Of a stretch of 64,000 nucleotides of DNA, positions 35,155 through 47,270 are shown piece after piece. The translations under genes and the position numbers were made by a program. The stretch covers positions 7,555,501-7,619,500 of the forward strand of contig CM053143.1 of the NCBI GenBank assembly GCA_028571685.1. The letters run 5' to 3'. Positions within the stretch are counted from its first letter, which is position 1, and each line of letters opens with the position of its first letter. This DNA is from Heterohyrax brucei. Lineage: Eukaryota; Chordata; Mammalia; Hyracoidea; Procaviidae. The notes under the pieces are model-generated. The model worked only from the letters and a program-made list of their open reading frames with translations, was not told the origin of the DNA and made no database searches.

Positions 35155-35540
35155 GTTGTTGATGTTAGGTACCATCAAAGCAGCTCAACTCACAATAACC
35201 CTCTGCACAACAGAATGAAACCCTGCCTGATCTTGCACCGTCCTCATAATCTTTGCTGTGTTTGAGCCCTTTGTTGCAGCTACTTTGTCAGCCCGTTTTC
35301 TTGCTGACCCTGTACTTTGCAAAACATGCTCTCCTTCTCCAGGCAGGGTCTGATCCTTCCTGAGAACATGTCCAAAGTATGTGAGATGCAGTCTCACCAT
35401 CCTTGCTTCTAATGAGCGTTTTGGCTGTACTTCTGAGACACATTTGTTCATTCTTTTGGCGGTCCATCGTGTGTTCAACATTCTTCACCAACACTGTAAT
35501 TCACAAGTGTCAGTTCTTCTTCAGTCTTCTTTACTGATGT
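35155..35540 (-). mobile_element. RTE 3' fragment, antisense
   Basis: Tail GTTGTTGATGTTAGGTACC, then GCACAACAGAATGAAACCC and GTCCAAAGTATGTGAGATGC. 5'-truncated after about 385 bp. Confidence 0.85.
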
Positions 35541-35904
35541 TATGTAATATGATTTGGATATTTGCTCTCAGCTTTAAAATATGTGGTTTAATTTCTTAGG
35601 CTTTTTGCTTCCTCTCTCTTTAGTAACACCCATCTCAGTGTTCTGTTGTAAAGTCTCCCTCCTCACTGATTGCAAACTCTAATACGTTTAACTCTACCAA
35701 TCTTGGAAGCTGCCTAAACATCCATAAAATGATTGTGTGGAGCCTTGTTTTATGACAAAGACTCCATGATATGTTAAGTGAAATAAGCTGCTTAAACGTT
35801 TCGTTAATGAAAAAAAGGAAAGAAAACTCTACAAGGATTAAACCTAAATTTGACCAGCTTATCTTAGAAACTTCTTATGGTTGTTGTGTAAGTGAACTTG
35901 TTGT

Positions 35905-36066
35905 GGAAACCTTGGTAGTGTAGTGGTTAAGTGCTACAGCTCTAATCAAAACATTGGCTGTTTGAATCCACCATGCATTCCTTGAACCTTTTTGGGATAG
36001 TTCTGCTCTGTCGTATATGGTGGCTGTGAATTGGAATTGACTCACTGGTAGTGGATTTGGGTTTTA
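35905..36066 (+). repeat. AfroSINE
   Basis: GGAAACCTTGGTAGTGTAGT, CACCATGCATTCCTTGAACC and GAATTGGAATTGACTCACTG. Confidence 0.87.
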
Positions 36067-36069
36067 GCT

Positions 36070-37095
36070 TAATTTTGTTGAAACATAGCGGAAATGTGCA
36101 CAGATTTTAAGGGTACAGCATAACACATTGTCACCAAGTGAAGACACCCGTACAGTCCGCCCTCAGATCAAGAAATAGAACATTGTCTGAAGCCTAGACA
36201 CCGTGTCCCCACTTACCTTCCTTACTGTCCGCCCCCATGAGGTGAATGTAATTAATGTCACTCACATGTACACTTAAATATGGGTAAAATGGCAAACTCT
36301 GTATGTATCACAATAAAAAAAATTTAAATTAAGAAGTAAAGCAAGAAGGGATATGAATAGAGTTAAATTTAGGGAAGGCATATCTGACATTTTCTGAAGG
36401 ATGCGTTAGAATGGGGAAAGGGGCATGTTAGAAAGAAAATGCTATTTGGGCAAGAAGTAGTGAGGCTCTAAGCAATAAGATACACAAAGCAGATCAAGAA
36501 AGTGGCATTTACTCCAAAGAAGACATACAGATCTTCAACAAGTACACCAGGTGATGTGTAGCATCATTCATCATTAAGGAAATGCAAATATTTCCTTATT
36601 CTAGATATTTCATATAAGTGCAATCATACAATATTTGTCCTTTTGTGTCTGATTTATTACCCTCAGCATAATGTTTTTAAAGTTCCTCCATGCCATAGTA
36701 TGCATCAGAACATCATTTCTCTTCATGGTTAAATATTTGATTGTATGTACCACATTTTTTAGCTCCAGTCACCTGTTGGTGGTCATTTAAACTGTTTTCA
36801 CCTTTTGGTGATTGTGAATAGTACTGCAGTGAACACTAGTATACAAATACCTGTTTGAGTCTCTGCGTTCAAGTTTCTTGGGTTTATTCCTAGGAGCAGA
36901 ATTGCTGGATCATACTGGGTCTTTGTTTAGCTTTTTGAGGAACTGCCAAACTGCTTTGCACAGAGGCGGCATCATTTTACGTTCCAGTCAGCAAAATACA
37001 AATGCTCTAGTTTCTCCACATCCTTGTCAACACTTATTATTTCCTATTTTTCTGATAATCTCCATCCTACTGAATTTGAAGTGATATCCTTGCTT
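36070..37095 (-). mobile_element. Old L1 (L1M-type), antisense, fragmented
   Basis: 3'-UTR-like sequence at 36070-36240, a short sense-looking L1 tail with a CAATAAAAAAAATTT end near 36310, then antisense ORF2. Recognisable ORF2 parts are CCTAGGAGCAGAATTGCTGG (near 36889) and the SINE-free block to 37095. No frame survives. Confidence 0.6.
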
Positions 37096-37194
37096 TATTT
37101 TTAGTGACTCTAATTTAGAAGGCAGCAGTGAAGATGTATTCTTCAAGTTGACCTACCATCCTATAATCTGATTCTGAGTAGGCTTTGCTTTCTC

Positions 37195-37335
37195 TCATGC
37201 TGTTTGCTAATTTGGAATGTACCTCTTATGCCCTCAGCTCCACCTTTGTTTGAAATCTTTCCCATTCCTGAAGGCCCCATTCAGGTAGTCTCCTTTATGT
37301 GAGATCCTTCCTGACTGTGTCTGGCCAGCTGTGTC
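37195..37335 (+). repeat. L2-like fragment
   Basis: GCCCCATTCAGGTAGTCTCC followed by GAGATCCTTCCTGAC resembles L2 3' sequence. Diverged. Confidence 0.45.
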
Positions 37336-37375
37336 TCAACCAGCAAAAACAGTTTGAAGTCTTCTATCCTGTTAC

Positions 37376-37532
37376 AGAAAGCCGTGCTGGCATAGTGGTT
37401 AAGTGATGTGACTGCTAACCAAGAGATCAGCAGTTGGAATCTGACAGGTGATCTGCGCGAGCTCTCTGGGGCAGGTCTCAGACCTATAGGGTCACTATGA
37501 GTCGGAATCAACTTGACAGCAGTGGGTGGGTT
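37376..37532 (+). repeat. AfroSINE
   Basis: GAAAGCCGTGCTGGCATAGT, GACTGCTAACCAAGAGATCA and GGGTCACTATGAGTCGGAAT. Confidence 0.88.
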
Positions 37533-37928
37533 CCCATTACATTAGTCTGAACACCTAATTCCCAGCAGTCACTTGTTTGACTCTCCCCAAGACTAGCATA
37601 ATCTTAAGTAATAAGTATTTAATTCTTTTGTTTGCTGATTATTTATCAAGAACACAATAAAGGGAATTTGGAAACAGTATTAATAAAAGTTAGGGATGAT
37701 AATTCCAAAGTTGGCAGGATGAAGGGAATAGCCTGTTTGTGAACTTTTTATTTGCATTCCACAGTGGGCCTGCAGTGCCGTGAGGAATTTAATAAGCTGT
37801 GAACAGGCTAAAGTGCAGCAGCATACAGAAGGAGAAGTGGTAGCAGCTCTCTGTCCTTAAATATAAACCAAGAGAAAGGCACTTAATTGTAGCTATACTG
37901 AATTTGCCACACAAGGGAGGCGTTAAAC

Positions 37929-38089
37929 AAAATCAAACTACACCTGTTGCCTTCAAGTCAATTCCTACCCTATAGGACACAGTAGAACTGCCCCTTAGAG
38001 AATCCAGGGAGCACCTGTTGGGTTTAAACTGCCAACCTTTGGTTAGCAACCATAAGTAGCTCTTAACCACTAGGCAACCAGCGTTGTCA
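37929..38089 (-). repeat. AfroSINE
   Basis: Antisense CCTACCCTATAGGACACAGT and GTTTAAACTGCCAACC, ending near CCAGCGTTGTCAT. Confidence 0.85.
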
Positions 38090-38758
38090 TGGAGGCATTA
38101 TTTTTGTTGTTAGGTGCCATTGAGATGCTTCCTACTCATAGCAACCCTGTGTAAAACAGAACAAAACACTGCCTGGTCCTGTGCCATGCCCACAGTTGTT
38201 ACCATGCTTCGGCTTACTATGGCAGCCTCAGTGTTAGTCTGTCTTGTTGAAGATCTTCTTGGTTTTTGCTGACCTTCTACGTTTCTAAGCATGATGTTCT
38301 TCCACAGAGATTGAGCCCTCCTGACAGCATGTTCAGTGTATGTAAGACATAGTCTCACCATCTTTGCTTTTGAAAAGCACTCTGGTTATACTTCTTCCAA
38401 GACAAACCTGTTTGTTCTTCTGCAGTCCATGGTATATTCACTATTCTGTGTCAGCACTACGATTCGAAGCTATCAAGTCTGTTTTCCTTACTCACTGTGA
38501 AGCTGTTAGATGCATGCAATATGATTGAAAATACCAACACTTGGATCAGATGCACCTTAGTCTTCAAGGTGACTTCTTTGCTTTTCAACAATTGAAAGAG
38601 GTCTTTTGCAGCACATTTTCCCAGTGCAGTGCATCTTTTGATGTCTGGACTGCTGTTTCTATGGGTATTGATCATGGATCCAAGTAAAATGAAATTTTTG
38701 ACAAATTTAGTCTTTTCCCTGTTTATCATAATGTTGGTTATTGGTCCAGTTGTGAGAA

Positions 38759-39735
38759 GTTTTTTTTTATTTTTATTTTTATTTAACATAACTGAGTGAA
38801 AATGTACATTCACATGTAAATTTACATGCCCCCTATATGCAGCTTCCGCTGCTCTCCCTGTCCGGTGACTGCACACTATTCCTCTCTGCTCCATACATAT
38901 CTCATCCTCCCAACAGTCTCCTTTCCCCTCCTCTCCGTCCACTCCCCTTCCTCCAACCAGAGGTCAGCAAGATGATATCCTATAGATGTACAGAACCATA
39001 AAGTGCTTCCAACATATGGTTACTCTGCATTGCCAAGTCCATTCCATTCCTGTCCAAAGAGTGGACCTTTGTTATAATTTATGGGAAAGGGCAGCATCAG
39101 GGCCGGGGGCCATGCTCTCAGAGGAACCCCAAAACCGCTGGACCATCAATTGAGGTCTTTTAGTGGAGATCTCATGATGCACCTCTTTTTATTCTTGTGT
39201 TGCCAGTGAGGCTCCTCTCTGTGAGCTCCGTCATGGCTATCACTGGTGGTGGCCGGGCACCATCTGGTTCTTCCGGTCCCAGGTCGATGTAGGCACCCAC
39301 TCTTGTGGGTCTCTCTGTCTTCTCGGTTGTCTTTACCGCATGCCATTTTGGCCCTCGGTGAGCATCCGTTCCTGCTGAGTTGGGACCATTTGCTGTGTCC
39401 TCGGATGGCAGCTTGGCAGCTTTTAAGACCCCAGATGCCACTCACCAATGTGGGGTGCAGAGAGCTCTCCCAGCAAAACGCTAGTTGTGCCAGTTGACCT
39501 GGAATTCGCCTAAGAGCATGGTCCCCTGCCCCCCGCCCCAGCTACTCTATCCTTGCAGTATTGAGTTAAGATGGAAGGAGTACTCAAGTTATGCTGAAGT
39601 CCACTTAATGTTGTTCTTGTGCCTAATGTGTGCTGTCACCACTTTCTCCCAACTAGATTTCTAGTAACTACCTAAACTAAACCCTTCCCCCCTCGCCCTC
39701 CCTCCCTTCCTCCCCTCCCTTGCAGCTGTCAAAGA
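38759..39735 (-). mobile_element. L1 3' end nested in the RTE, 12-bp target duplication
   Basis: A T-rich start and antisense L1 3'-UTR, truncated after 977 bp. Perfect flanking repeats CAGTTGTGAGAA at 38747-38758 and 39736-39747, and RTE sequence continues across them. It includes the GACCCCAGATGCCACTCACC block shared by all young L1s here. Confidence 0.92.
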
Positions 39736-40661
39736 CAGTTGTGAGAATTTTTGTTTCCTTTATGTTGAGATACAATCGATACTGTGGTCTTTGATCTTCA
39801 ACAATAAATGTTTCAAATCCTCTTCACTTCCAGCAAGCAAAGTTGTATCATCTGCATAGCGCAGATTGTTCGTGAGACTTCCTCCAGTCCTGATGCCTCT
39901 TTTTTCTTTGTATAGTCCAGCTTCTCAGATTATTTGTTCAGCATACAGAATAATAGGTATGATGAAAGGGTCCAATCCTGGTGCAAACCTTTCCTAACTT
40001 TAAACCGTGCTATGTCCCCATGTTCTGTTTGAACAACTACCTGTTGAACACAATTAAGTGTTCTGGAATTTCCATTCTCTGCAGTGTTATCCATAAATTG
40101 TTATGATTCACACAGTCAGATGCCTTTGTGTAGTCAATAAAACACAGGTAAACATCTTTTTGGTATTCTCTGCCTTCAGCCAGGATCCTTCTGACATCAG
40201 CATTGATATCCCTGGTTCCTTTCGTGAATCTGGCCTGAATTTCTGGCAGTTCCCTGTCAATATACAGATGCAGTTGCCTTGGAATGATCTTTAGCAAAAT
40301 TGTACTTGTATGTCATATTGATACTGTTTGATAAAACCACATTTGATTAGACCACCTTTCTAGGGAATAGGCATAAACATGGATCTCAGTCAGTTGACCA
40401 GGTATTAGTTGTTTCGTATTTTCCTTGTGGAATCCTTCAGTATTGCAACTTGAGGCCTGCATTTTTTCTTCAGTTCTCTTGTCTTGAAAAATGCAGAGCG
40501 TGTACTTCCCTCTTGTTCTGCTGTCTCCAGCTCTTTGCACTTGTCATTGCCTTCTCGAACCACCCTTCGAAATCTCTGTTCATTTATTTTACTTCATCAT
40601 TTCTTCCTTTTGCTTTAGCTGCTCGATGTTCTGATAGCTAATATGTTTCTTTCCTGTCCTT

Positions 40662-41020
40662 TTTTAAATTTTTTTATTAATTACAGTAAAAGAATAAAAT
40701 TTCAGCATCTATCAGTTATCTCATCTGTGATAAACCCTTAGCCCCTCACCCACCAGTGTAGCCAACACAATTATTTTCTTCCGTGGATAATTCTCTTTTT
40801 AAGTCCTTATAGCAGGGGTCTCATGCAAAATTTGTCCTTTTGACATTGATTGATTTCACTCAGCATGATCTCTTCCAAATGAGACCATGTGATGAGATGT
40901 TTTCTAAAAGTCTCATTGTTTTTTATCATCACATAGTGTTCCATTGAGCATATGCACCATAGTTTGTTTATCCATTCATCTGTTGATAAGCACCAGAGTT
41001 GATTCCATCATTTTACTATT
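40662..41020 (-). mobile_element. L1 fragment nested in the RTE
   Basis: AATTTTTTTATTAATTACAG at the start, then CTCAGCATGATCTCTTCC (near 40859) and CCATAGTTTGTTTATCCATT (near 40957). RTE flanks CTTTCCTGTCC and CCTCTTGCTTTC are adjacent in other copies. No clear target duplication. Confidence 0.75.
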
Positions 41021-42454
41021 GTGGACCTCTTGCTTTCTCTTTGTACGATGTTCTTGGTGTTAACTCCACAACTCATCTGGTCTTCAGTCATTAGTAATCA
41101 ACATGGCAAATGTATTGTTGAGATGGTCTCTAAACTCAGGTGGGATATACTCAGAGTTGTACTTTGGCCCTTGTGGACTTTTTCTAATTTTCTTCCATTT
41201 AAGTTTGACCTTGCATGTAAGCAATTAACGGTCCATGCTGTAGTCCGCATCTGGCCTTGTTCTGACTTTTCTGTTATCTGCACAGATGTATCGATTTGAT
41301 TCCTGTGGATTCCTTCTGATGAGGTCCATGTGTATAATCTCGATATATGTTGGTGAAAAAAAAAATTTGCGGTAAAGAAGTCATTGGTCTTAGAAAAATC
41401 TATTGTGCGATCTCCGTGACTGTTCCTGTAACCAAGCCCATATTTTCCAACTACCAGTCGTTCTTTGTTTCCAACTTTCACATTCCAATCACCAGTAATT
41501 ACCAGTGCGTCCTATTTGTGTGCTTGATCAATTTCAGACTGCAGATGTTGGTAAAAATCTTCAATTTCTTCATCTTTGGCCTTAGTGGTTGGTGCATAAA
41601 TTTTAATAATGATCATATCAACTCTTCTTCCTTGTAGGTGTATGGATATTATTTTATCACTGACAGTGTCGTGCTTCAGGATAAATCTCGAGATGTTATT
41701 TTTGATGACCATGGCAACACCATTCTTATTCAAGTTGTTATTACTGGTGTAGTAGGCTGAATAATTGTCTGATTCAAAATGGGCAGTATGAGTCCATTTT
41801 AGCTCACTAATGCCTAGAATGTTTATGTTTATGTGTTTTTTGATTTTTGACAATTTCTAATATTCCTAGATTCATAACTTTTTACATCCCATGTTCCAAT
41901 TATTAATAGATGTTTGTAGCTATTTATTCTCATTTTGAGTCTTGGCATATTAGCATCTGAAGGTCCTGAAAGCTTGACTCCATCCACGTTAGGTTCCACT
42001 CTGCTTTGAAGAGACAGCTTTTCTGTAGTTATCTTTTGAGTGCTTTCCAACCTGGGGAGACTCATCTTCCAGCACTGTATCAGTAGTGTTCTGCTACTAT
42101 TCGTAAGGTTTTTGCTGGCTAATTCTTTTTCAGAAGTAGCCTGTTAGGTCCTTCTTTCTGGTATGGCTTATTGTGTAAACTGTGTTGAAAACTGCTCACT
42201 ATGGGTGGTGCCAGGTGTCCTGTCAGTTTGTGGTACCCTGGGGGTTGAGAGCTGCTGTGACGCTGGAAGCTGTGTCGCCAGGGAGGCATTAGAAGACTAA
42301 TAATAGGGAGAATTTTTTTTTTTCATTTTAAAGGTGGAAAAGTATGTTTTAATTTTCTCTTCAGTTTGGAGAGGTTGAACAGGTAGGCTGTTGTAATGTT
42401 TTTACGAATATTTGAATTTTAAATAGTCAACAATTTTTTTTTTCCCCTTAAAAG

Positions 42455-42560
42455 AAAGTGGAAGCCCAGAATCTCGTGTTAATGCCATCCATTTCTTGGT
42501 ACACAAACTGCCAGAGAAAAATAAAGAAATGCTGGATATTTTGGTGAAACATTTAACAAA
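42455..42560 (+). CDS. ARHGAP10: ARHGAP10 RhoGAP-domain exon, HKLPEKN segment
   Basis: A 106-nt exon, acceptor AG at 42453-42454 after a strong T/C tract, donor GTAAGT from 42561. Two bases complete the Lys codon. It then encodes [20 protein letters not shown] and [14 protein letters not shown], ending two bases into an Asn codon. [20 protein letters not shown] matches the central helix region of RhoGAP domains, where LP..N and the following Leu residues are conserved. Reading frame and length fit the exons on both sides. Confidence 0.93.
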
Positions 42561-43045
42561 GTAAGTCTCTTTTTTCCTTTGTTTTGCTGTAGGAGATATG
42601 CAGTGTTCTTGCGTTGGAAGTGGTTGACACTGGGGCTGTCTACATGTGCAGTACCAGGGACTGAATCTGGAAATGCAGGCCGAACATGTGGCTCACTGTG
42701 TGTGTGTTTTGGACAGAGAGTTGAAATGTGATACTTTTATGAAATAATATAATTATTTGTTTAATATCATTGCCAGAAACTGATGGTTTTATTTGAAGTG
42801 AAGGAATAGAACATTATGCATTTTCCTGTATATAGATCCTGGAAATGTGATTATAAATCAGTCAGCAAATTTAGCTTGTTTTCACACCTACCTAACTTTA
42901 AATTTGAATATGTCCTTTAAGTTTGCTTAATCTAGTAACAGGTAGTTATTTCATAGGATCCTTTTCACCCCTTTAAAAGAAAAGCAAGCAGAATTAATAA
43001 TCCCATGGAGAAATGAATCCTTTATTCCAGTATACCACCCCTCAC

Positions 43046-43211
43046 AAAACATTGCTGTTTAGTATACAACAGAGTAGAACTGCCCCATAGGGTTTGCACG
43101 GCTGTAAATCTTTATGAAAGTAGACTGCCACATCTTTCTCCCATGGAACAGGAGAACCACTGACCTCTCTGTTAGTGGCATAATGCTTAACCGTCTCACC
43201 ACCAGGACCTC
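43046..43211 (-). repeat. AfroSINE, long subtype
   Basis: Antisense ACTGCCCCATAGGGTTTGCA, then the GGCTGTAAATCTTTATGAAA block and CACCACCAGGACC. Confidence 0.88.
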
Positions 43212-43239
43212 TCTTCATATATAAATGACTCTAAGTCAT

Positions 43240-43520
43240 TATAATTACAGAATTTTAGAGGTGAGAGGAATATTAGGAACCCTGTCTTTTAAACCTTTAT
43301 TTTACATGAATGTAAATGAAGGCCGGAAGATATTGTGACTTGTCCATGTTCATACTGTATTCATTTATTAAATCAACAACTATTTTTTACATGCTTTTTA
43401 AATGTGTTAGTGGATCCATAGCCAAACAAGATAGGTAAGGTCACTACCTTCGTGAAGCTTGCATTCTAAGTGGAACAAATTATAATTTTAAATTTTGGAT
43501 GGCAAAAAATAAAAATAGAA
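43240..43520. repeat. Ancient mammalian repeat remnants
   Basis: GAATTTTAGAGGTGAGAGGA and GACTTGTCCATGTTCATACT resemble MIR-type sequence. 43370-43510 (ACTATTTTTTACATGC, GTGAAGCTTGCATTC) resembles another ancient dispersed repeat. Names are uncertain. Confidence 0.35.
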
Positions 43521-44087
43521 GAATATGTAGTAAGGGGACAAAGAATATGTATTGGAGGTGGGATTATAGAGGATTGCATAGAAAAATCTCTTTGAATTGA
43601 AACTTTAAGTTGAAACCAGACTTAAGTCAGCAGGACTAAGAACAGTCTTCCAGGTTGTTCAGTGCATGTGCTACTGGGATGAAGGGATGAATGCAGGTAC
43701 TGTACCCAAGTTCTGCATGCCCATGAAACTATTCTTAGACAACGCTGTTGTGTAGTCCTGGGAAGCATGGGTGTGAAGATCTAGGGGAGGGAAGGAGTGA
43801 GTTGAAGCTAAATAGTAAGTGAAGGGTGTTAGAAGGCAAGCTTAGCAAGTTCATTGAGTGTGAGCCAGTGTGGCCAGAGTAGGAAATCAAAGGAAGAGAT
43901 GTAGAAATGTAGTCAGTGTTCATATCACATAGATACTTCTCAGGTTCATTCATTTCAGAACCACATATTGAAGACAATTAGAATTTCTTCTACACTTTCA
44001 GGAGATACAACATTGCAAGATGCTGTACATTACCACAATTAGCATCTTTTAACCAGAGACCTTTTTTTTTTCTCTCGTCAAAATTAG

Positions 44088-44247
44088 TGTTTCAAATCAC
44101 TCCAAGCAGAACCTGATGACCGTGGCAAATTTAGGAGTGGTGTTTGGGCCAACTCTGATGAGGCCACAGGAAGAAACAGTGGCTGCCATCATGGATTTGA
44201 AGTTTCAGAACATTGTTGTAGAAATATTAATTGAAAACCATGAAAAG
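44088..44247 (+). CDS. ARHGAP10: ARHGAP10 RhoGAP-domain exon, [10 protein letters not shown] segment
   Basis: A 160-nt exon, acceptor AG at 44086-44087 after a long T tract, donor GTAAAC from 44248. One base completes Asn, then 53 codons encode [40 protein letters not shown] and [13 protein letters not shown], ending in phase 0. [16 protein letters not shown] carries the conserved Asn of the RhoGAP core. Where p50RhoGAP has GPN the window has GPT, as I recall is also true of other GRAF proteins. It closes the RhoGAP domain. The linker and SH3 exons expected next are not visible in the remaining 19.7 kb. Confidence 0.94.
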
Positions 44248-46407
44248 GTAAACAAATTATTTGTCTTTTCCTTTTCCTGTCTATCTTGTTTTTAGCCTGT
44301 CAGCATGTGATGTACAACCCTTCTCTTAGATTTCCCCTTTCCTTTTTCCCTCTGGCGAACTAGCAACTTGAAATGATTTTGCATATATTAGGCAAGTTTC
44401 TTAAAGCTACTTCAAAATGGCTTTATACTCAAACAGATGTATACAAATAATATATTTTGACATTTTATATATTTCTACATCTTACAAAACAAAATCTTCG
44501 AAATATTATTCTCTGTCATTGTTTTTTGTGTGGTATTTTGTGAAAGAATCCCTGAGGTGCATCCTCAATTTGTCATGTATCACAACACAAAACACATGAC
44601 ATTAGCCTTCAAAGCTTTGAAAATACTCTCACATCTTCTGAGACATTCTACATAATGACCCTGCCCTCCAGACTCTAGGTATTGGCCATACTCTCTGGAT
44701 TCTGAGTGGAGGTCCCTGGCCCTGTACTACAGCTCTGCCTTGAAAGGTTCACTTGGACAGTAACTGTGTCCCCTCAGCTTTAGGTGCACCCTAAGCCCAA
44801 CCGAGTGGCAATTCCACCCTTACAAGCACGGAAAACCCTGGGTCCACCTTTTCAAACCCCTGAGGTCATGGCCACACGCTGTGAGACTGAGGCAGCTCAG
44901 CTTCTCAGGCTCTATGACTCTTCAGCTTCTGCTTCCTGTGGCTGCATGGCCTGGGCCTGAGGCCTACGTCTGCGCTGCTGGGCTAAGCGTTCCAAGGCTC
45001 TGTAGCTCCACTCTTTCTAGAAAGCCTCCTGCACAAAGGCACTTACAGATTTTCCCAGAAAACTGTATGTCGAGGCATATTGATCTGCTCAATCAACGCC
45101 ACTGGTATATTTCATGTAATTTATTATAATACTAGGTTTCTTGACATTGACTTCTACACCACCTCGTGAAATCCTTTTTACAGTAGTCATCCCTGCATTA
45201 TCCCCAGTGGTAAAACAAGTGACTGTCCTTTTATCTTTCCACACTAGAAGCAGACTGTTACCTTTTGGATGTGCTACCGTGGTTTTTTTTTTTTTTTAGG
45301 AATTTTGGTTTTTCTATTTTGCTTGGTAATTGCTTTCTATTTGTTAAGATCGTCCTGGTTAAAAACAACAGTTGTTGCTGCTCTGTCACCTGAGATGCAC
45401 CTCTCAAGTTACCGCCTGAAACACCGTGGTGGCTGAGCGGTGCCTCTAGAGTGTATGCATGAAATGCTGTGGTGCCTGAGAGGCACCTTTTGAGTGAAAA
45501 TGGCTACAAGATTATATTTCATGAAAATGAGCTTGGTTTTCATAAGTTCTTGTTGGGCTTCTTCTGATGACGTTCCGTGAACCAGAAGCTCCCTTGATGT
45601 TCTGTTAATTCACTGGTTGGTCTTTGTTCCAAGGAAGAAACATATAATCAAGATGCAAATGAATGTTGTGAAATATTTAGGATTTTTGCTGCCTTCCTTC
45701 TCACCCTTGGATTCCTTGTGCACATTCTGTTTCTGTGACGTGGGTAAAATATATGTGTCAGTCTATGTGATGACAATTTTCAACTCTTGATCAGTTTAGG
45801 GCTGTGCGGCTTTTGAAAAAAAAGGGAAAGTGAGGAAACTAAACTTGAGAGAAAATGAGCTGAACCCAAGGGACTGTGAGCATCACTCAGGGTGAGGCCT
45901 GAAGCCTGCTTTTCAGGGTTAATTTCCGTTTGGCATGTGTTTTCAAAGGGGTCCCTGCCTTGTGGAGTGTCTAGTTGGACCCACTTAATGTGGATGGCAG
46001 GTAAAGAAGAGGCATTGTGGGAAGGGTAAGCTCCTCCAGTAGGTCTGGGCAGTGCATCTGGGTGAGGAGGCTGTGGATACACTCTCCTGGGCTTGGGTGT
46101 ACAATTGAATGTGGTGTGAATTAGGAGATTCTTAGACAGGGTGAGTAGAGACTGTTTTAGTGTACTCTCCCCTGCACTGTATCCAGTTGTCATTCTAAGC
46201 TCTAGAAATAAGTAAAGTTTGTCGTTGTCACTGTGGGATCTCTTTCCCAAGCTACCGTTATTTTTCTGCTGTACCCTTGGAGGACCGTTTTCCTTCTGTG
46301 TTCTCTGGTTGTAAAAATGATCATCTTCATGTGTCTTCCTCTCCCAAGGTTTATTCTACCCACACAGTCTCCAACTGCTCACAGATATTTTCACATATAA
46401 TGGTGCT
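44248..46407. other. Intron after the last exon, with a small imperfect minisatellite
   Basis: 44640-45060 is moderately GC-rich and might be an old LTR, which I could not name. 45385-45510 shows two to three diverged copies of a unit of about 43 bp containing a TGAGxGGTGCCT core. No further ARHGAP10 exon is visible. Confidence 0.4.
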
Positions 46408-46588
46408 ATTGTCATTGTGTGCCACGGCATCAGTTTCAATTCTGAGTGACTCCATGTGGCAGAATAGAATTGGGGTTTTCTAGGCTATAATCTCGATGGG
46501 AGCAGATCACCAGTCTTTTTTTCTGTGAACCCTTTTGTGGACTTGAACCAGTGGCATTTTGATTAGTCACTGCACCCCCAGGGTGCTT
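46408..46588 (-). repeat. AfroSINE, long subtype, first of a five-copy cluster
   Basis: Antisense TCTGAGTGACTCCATGTGGC, TAGGCTATAATCTCGATGGG and a CCCCCAGGGTGC end. Confidence 0.8.
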
Positions 46589-46601
46589 ATATACAAGAGT
46601 A

Positions 46602-46755
46602 CACTGGTTACTGTCAAGTCAATTTTGACTCGTAACGACCCTGTAGAACAGAGTAGAATTGCCCCACGTGGTTTCTAGGGTACAGCTGGTGGATTTAATC
46701 TGCTCACCATTCGGTTAGCAGCTAAGCTCTTAACCACAGCACCACCAGGGCTCTT
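46602..46755 (-). repeat. AfroSINE, second of the cluster
   Basis: Antisense GACTCGTAACGACCCTGTAG, GCTGGTGGATTTAATCTGCT and CACCACCAGGGCTC. Confidence 0.9.
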
Positions 46756-46766
46756 CTATAAGCATA

Positions 46767-46936
46767 AAACCCAAACCCAAACCAAACCCACTACTGTTGG
46801 GTTGATTCCAGCTTATAGCAACACTATAGGACATAGTAAAACTACTCCATAGAGTTTCCAGGAACACCTGGTGGATTTGAACTGCGAACTTTTTGTTTAG
46901 CAGATGTAGAACTACTTCTGTGCCACCAGGGTTTCC
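46767..46936 (-). repeat. AfroSINE, third of the cluster
   Basis: Antisense AAACCCACTACTGTTGGG, CCTGGTGGATTTGAACTGCG and a CAGGGTTTCC end. Preceded by a CTATAAGCATAAAAC spacer. Confidence 0.9.
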
Positions 46937-46945
46937 AGTATAATC

Positions 46946-47099
46946 ATAAAACCAAAAAACCAAACTCACTCATGGCGACCCTAGAGGTCAGAGTAGAACT
47001 GCCCTTTAGAGTTTCCAAGGAGCGCCTGGAGAATTTGAACTGCCAACCTTTTGGTTAGCAGATGTAGCACTTAACCCAGTATGCCACCACGGTTTCTAG
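46946..47099 (-). repeat. AfroSINE, fourth of the cluster
   Basis: It carries ACCCTAGAGGTCAGAGTAG where most copies read AGGACAG, a change shared with the next unit. Spacer AGTATAATCATAAAAC precedes it. Confidence 0.9.
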
Positions 47100-47106
47100 T
47101 ATAAGA

Positions 47107-47270
47107 ATAAACCAAAAACCAAACCCACTGCTCTTGAGTCAGATCCGACTCAGAGCAACCCTACAGGTCAGAATAGAACTGCCCCATAGAGTTTCCAGGG
47201 AGCACCTGGTGGATTTGAACTGCCAACTGTTTGGTTAGCAGACGTAGCACTTAACCCACTACGCCAAGTA
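47107..47270 (-). repeat. AfroSINE, fifth of the cluster
   Basis: Shares AGGTCAG and the CAGAYGTAGCACTTAACCCA block with the fourth copy. Spacer AGTATAAGAATAAACC precedes it and AGTATAAGTG follows. Confidence 0.9.

Larger units (their letters stand above)
38104..42290 (-). mobile_element. Near full-length RTE (BovB-like) LINE, antisense, with two nested L1s
   Basis: The 3' tail TTTTGTTGTTAGGTGCC starts at 38104 and the 5'-UTR ends near 42290. L1s at 38759-39735 and about 40662-41020 interrupt it, leaving about 2.8 kb of RTE. The minus frame 41512-41853 encodes endonuclease sequence: NINILGISELKWTHTAHFES, AMVIKNNISRFILKH, IIKIYAPTTKAKDEEIEDFY. 40037-40297 carries an RT remnant with FIDYTKASDCVNH, matching the F-D/A-F-D-x-V box but broken. 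Inactive, opposite to ARHGAP10. Confidence 0.88.

Noticed and set aside
41512..41853. Endonuclease-like antisense frame as an independent nuclease gene
   Set aside because: It is the endonuclease of the RTE at 38104-42290 and is cut off from the rest by frame breaks.
46408..47270. Regularly spaced repeats as a CRISPR-like array
   Set aside because: The units are AfroSINEs in a mammalian intron; the spacers are similar to each other rather than unique.
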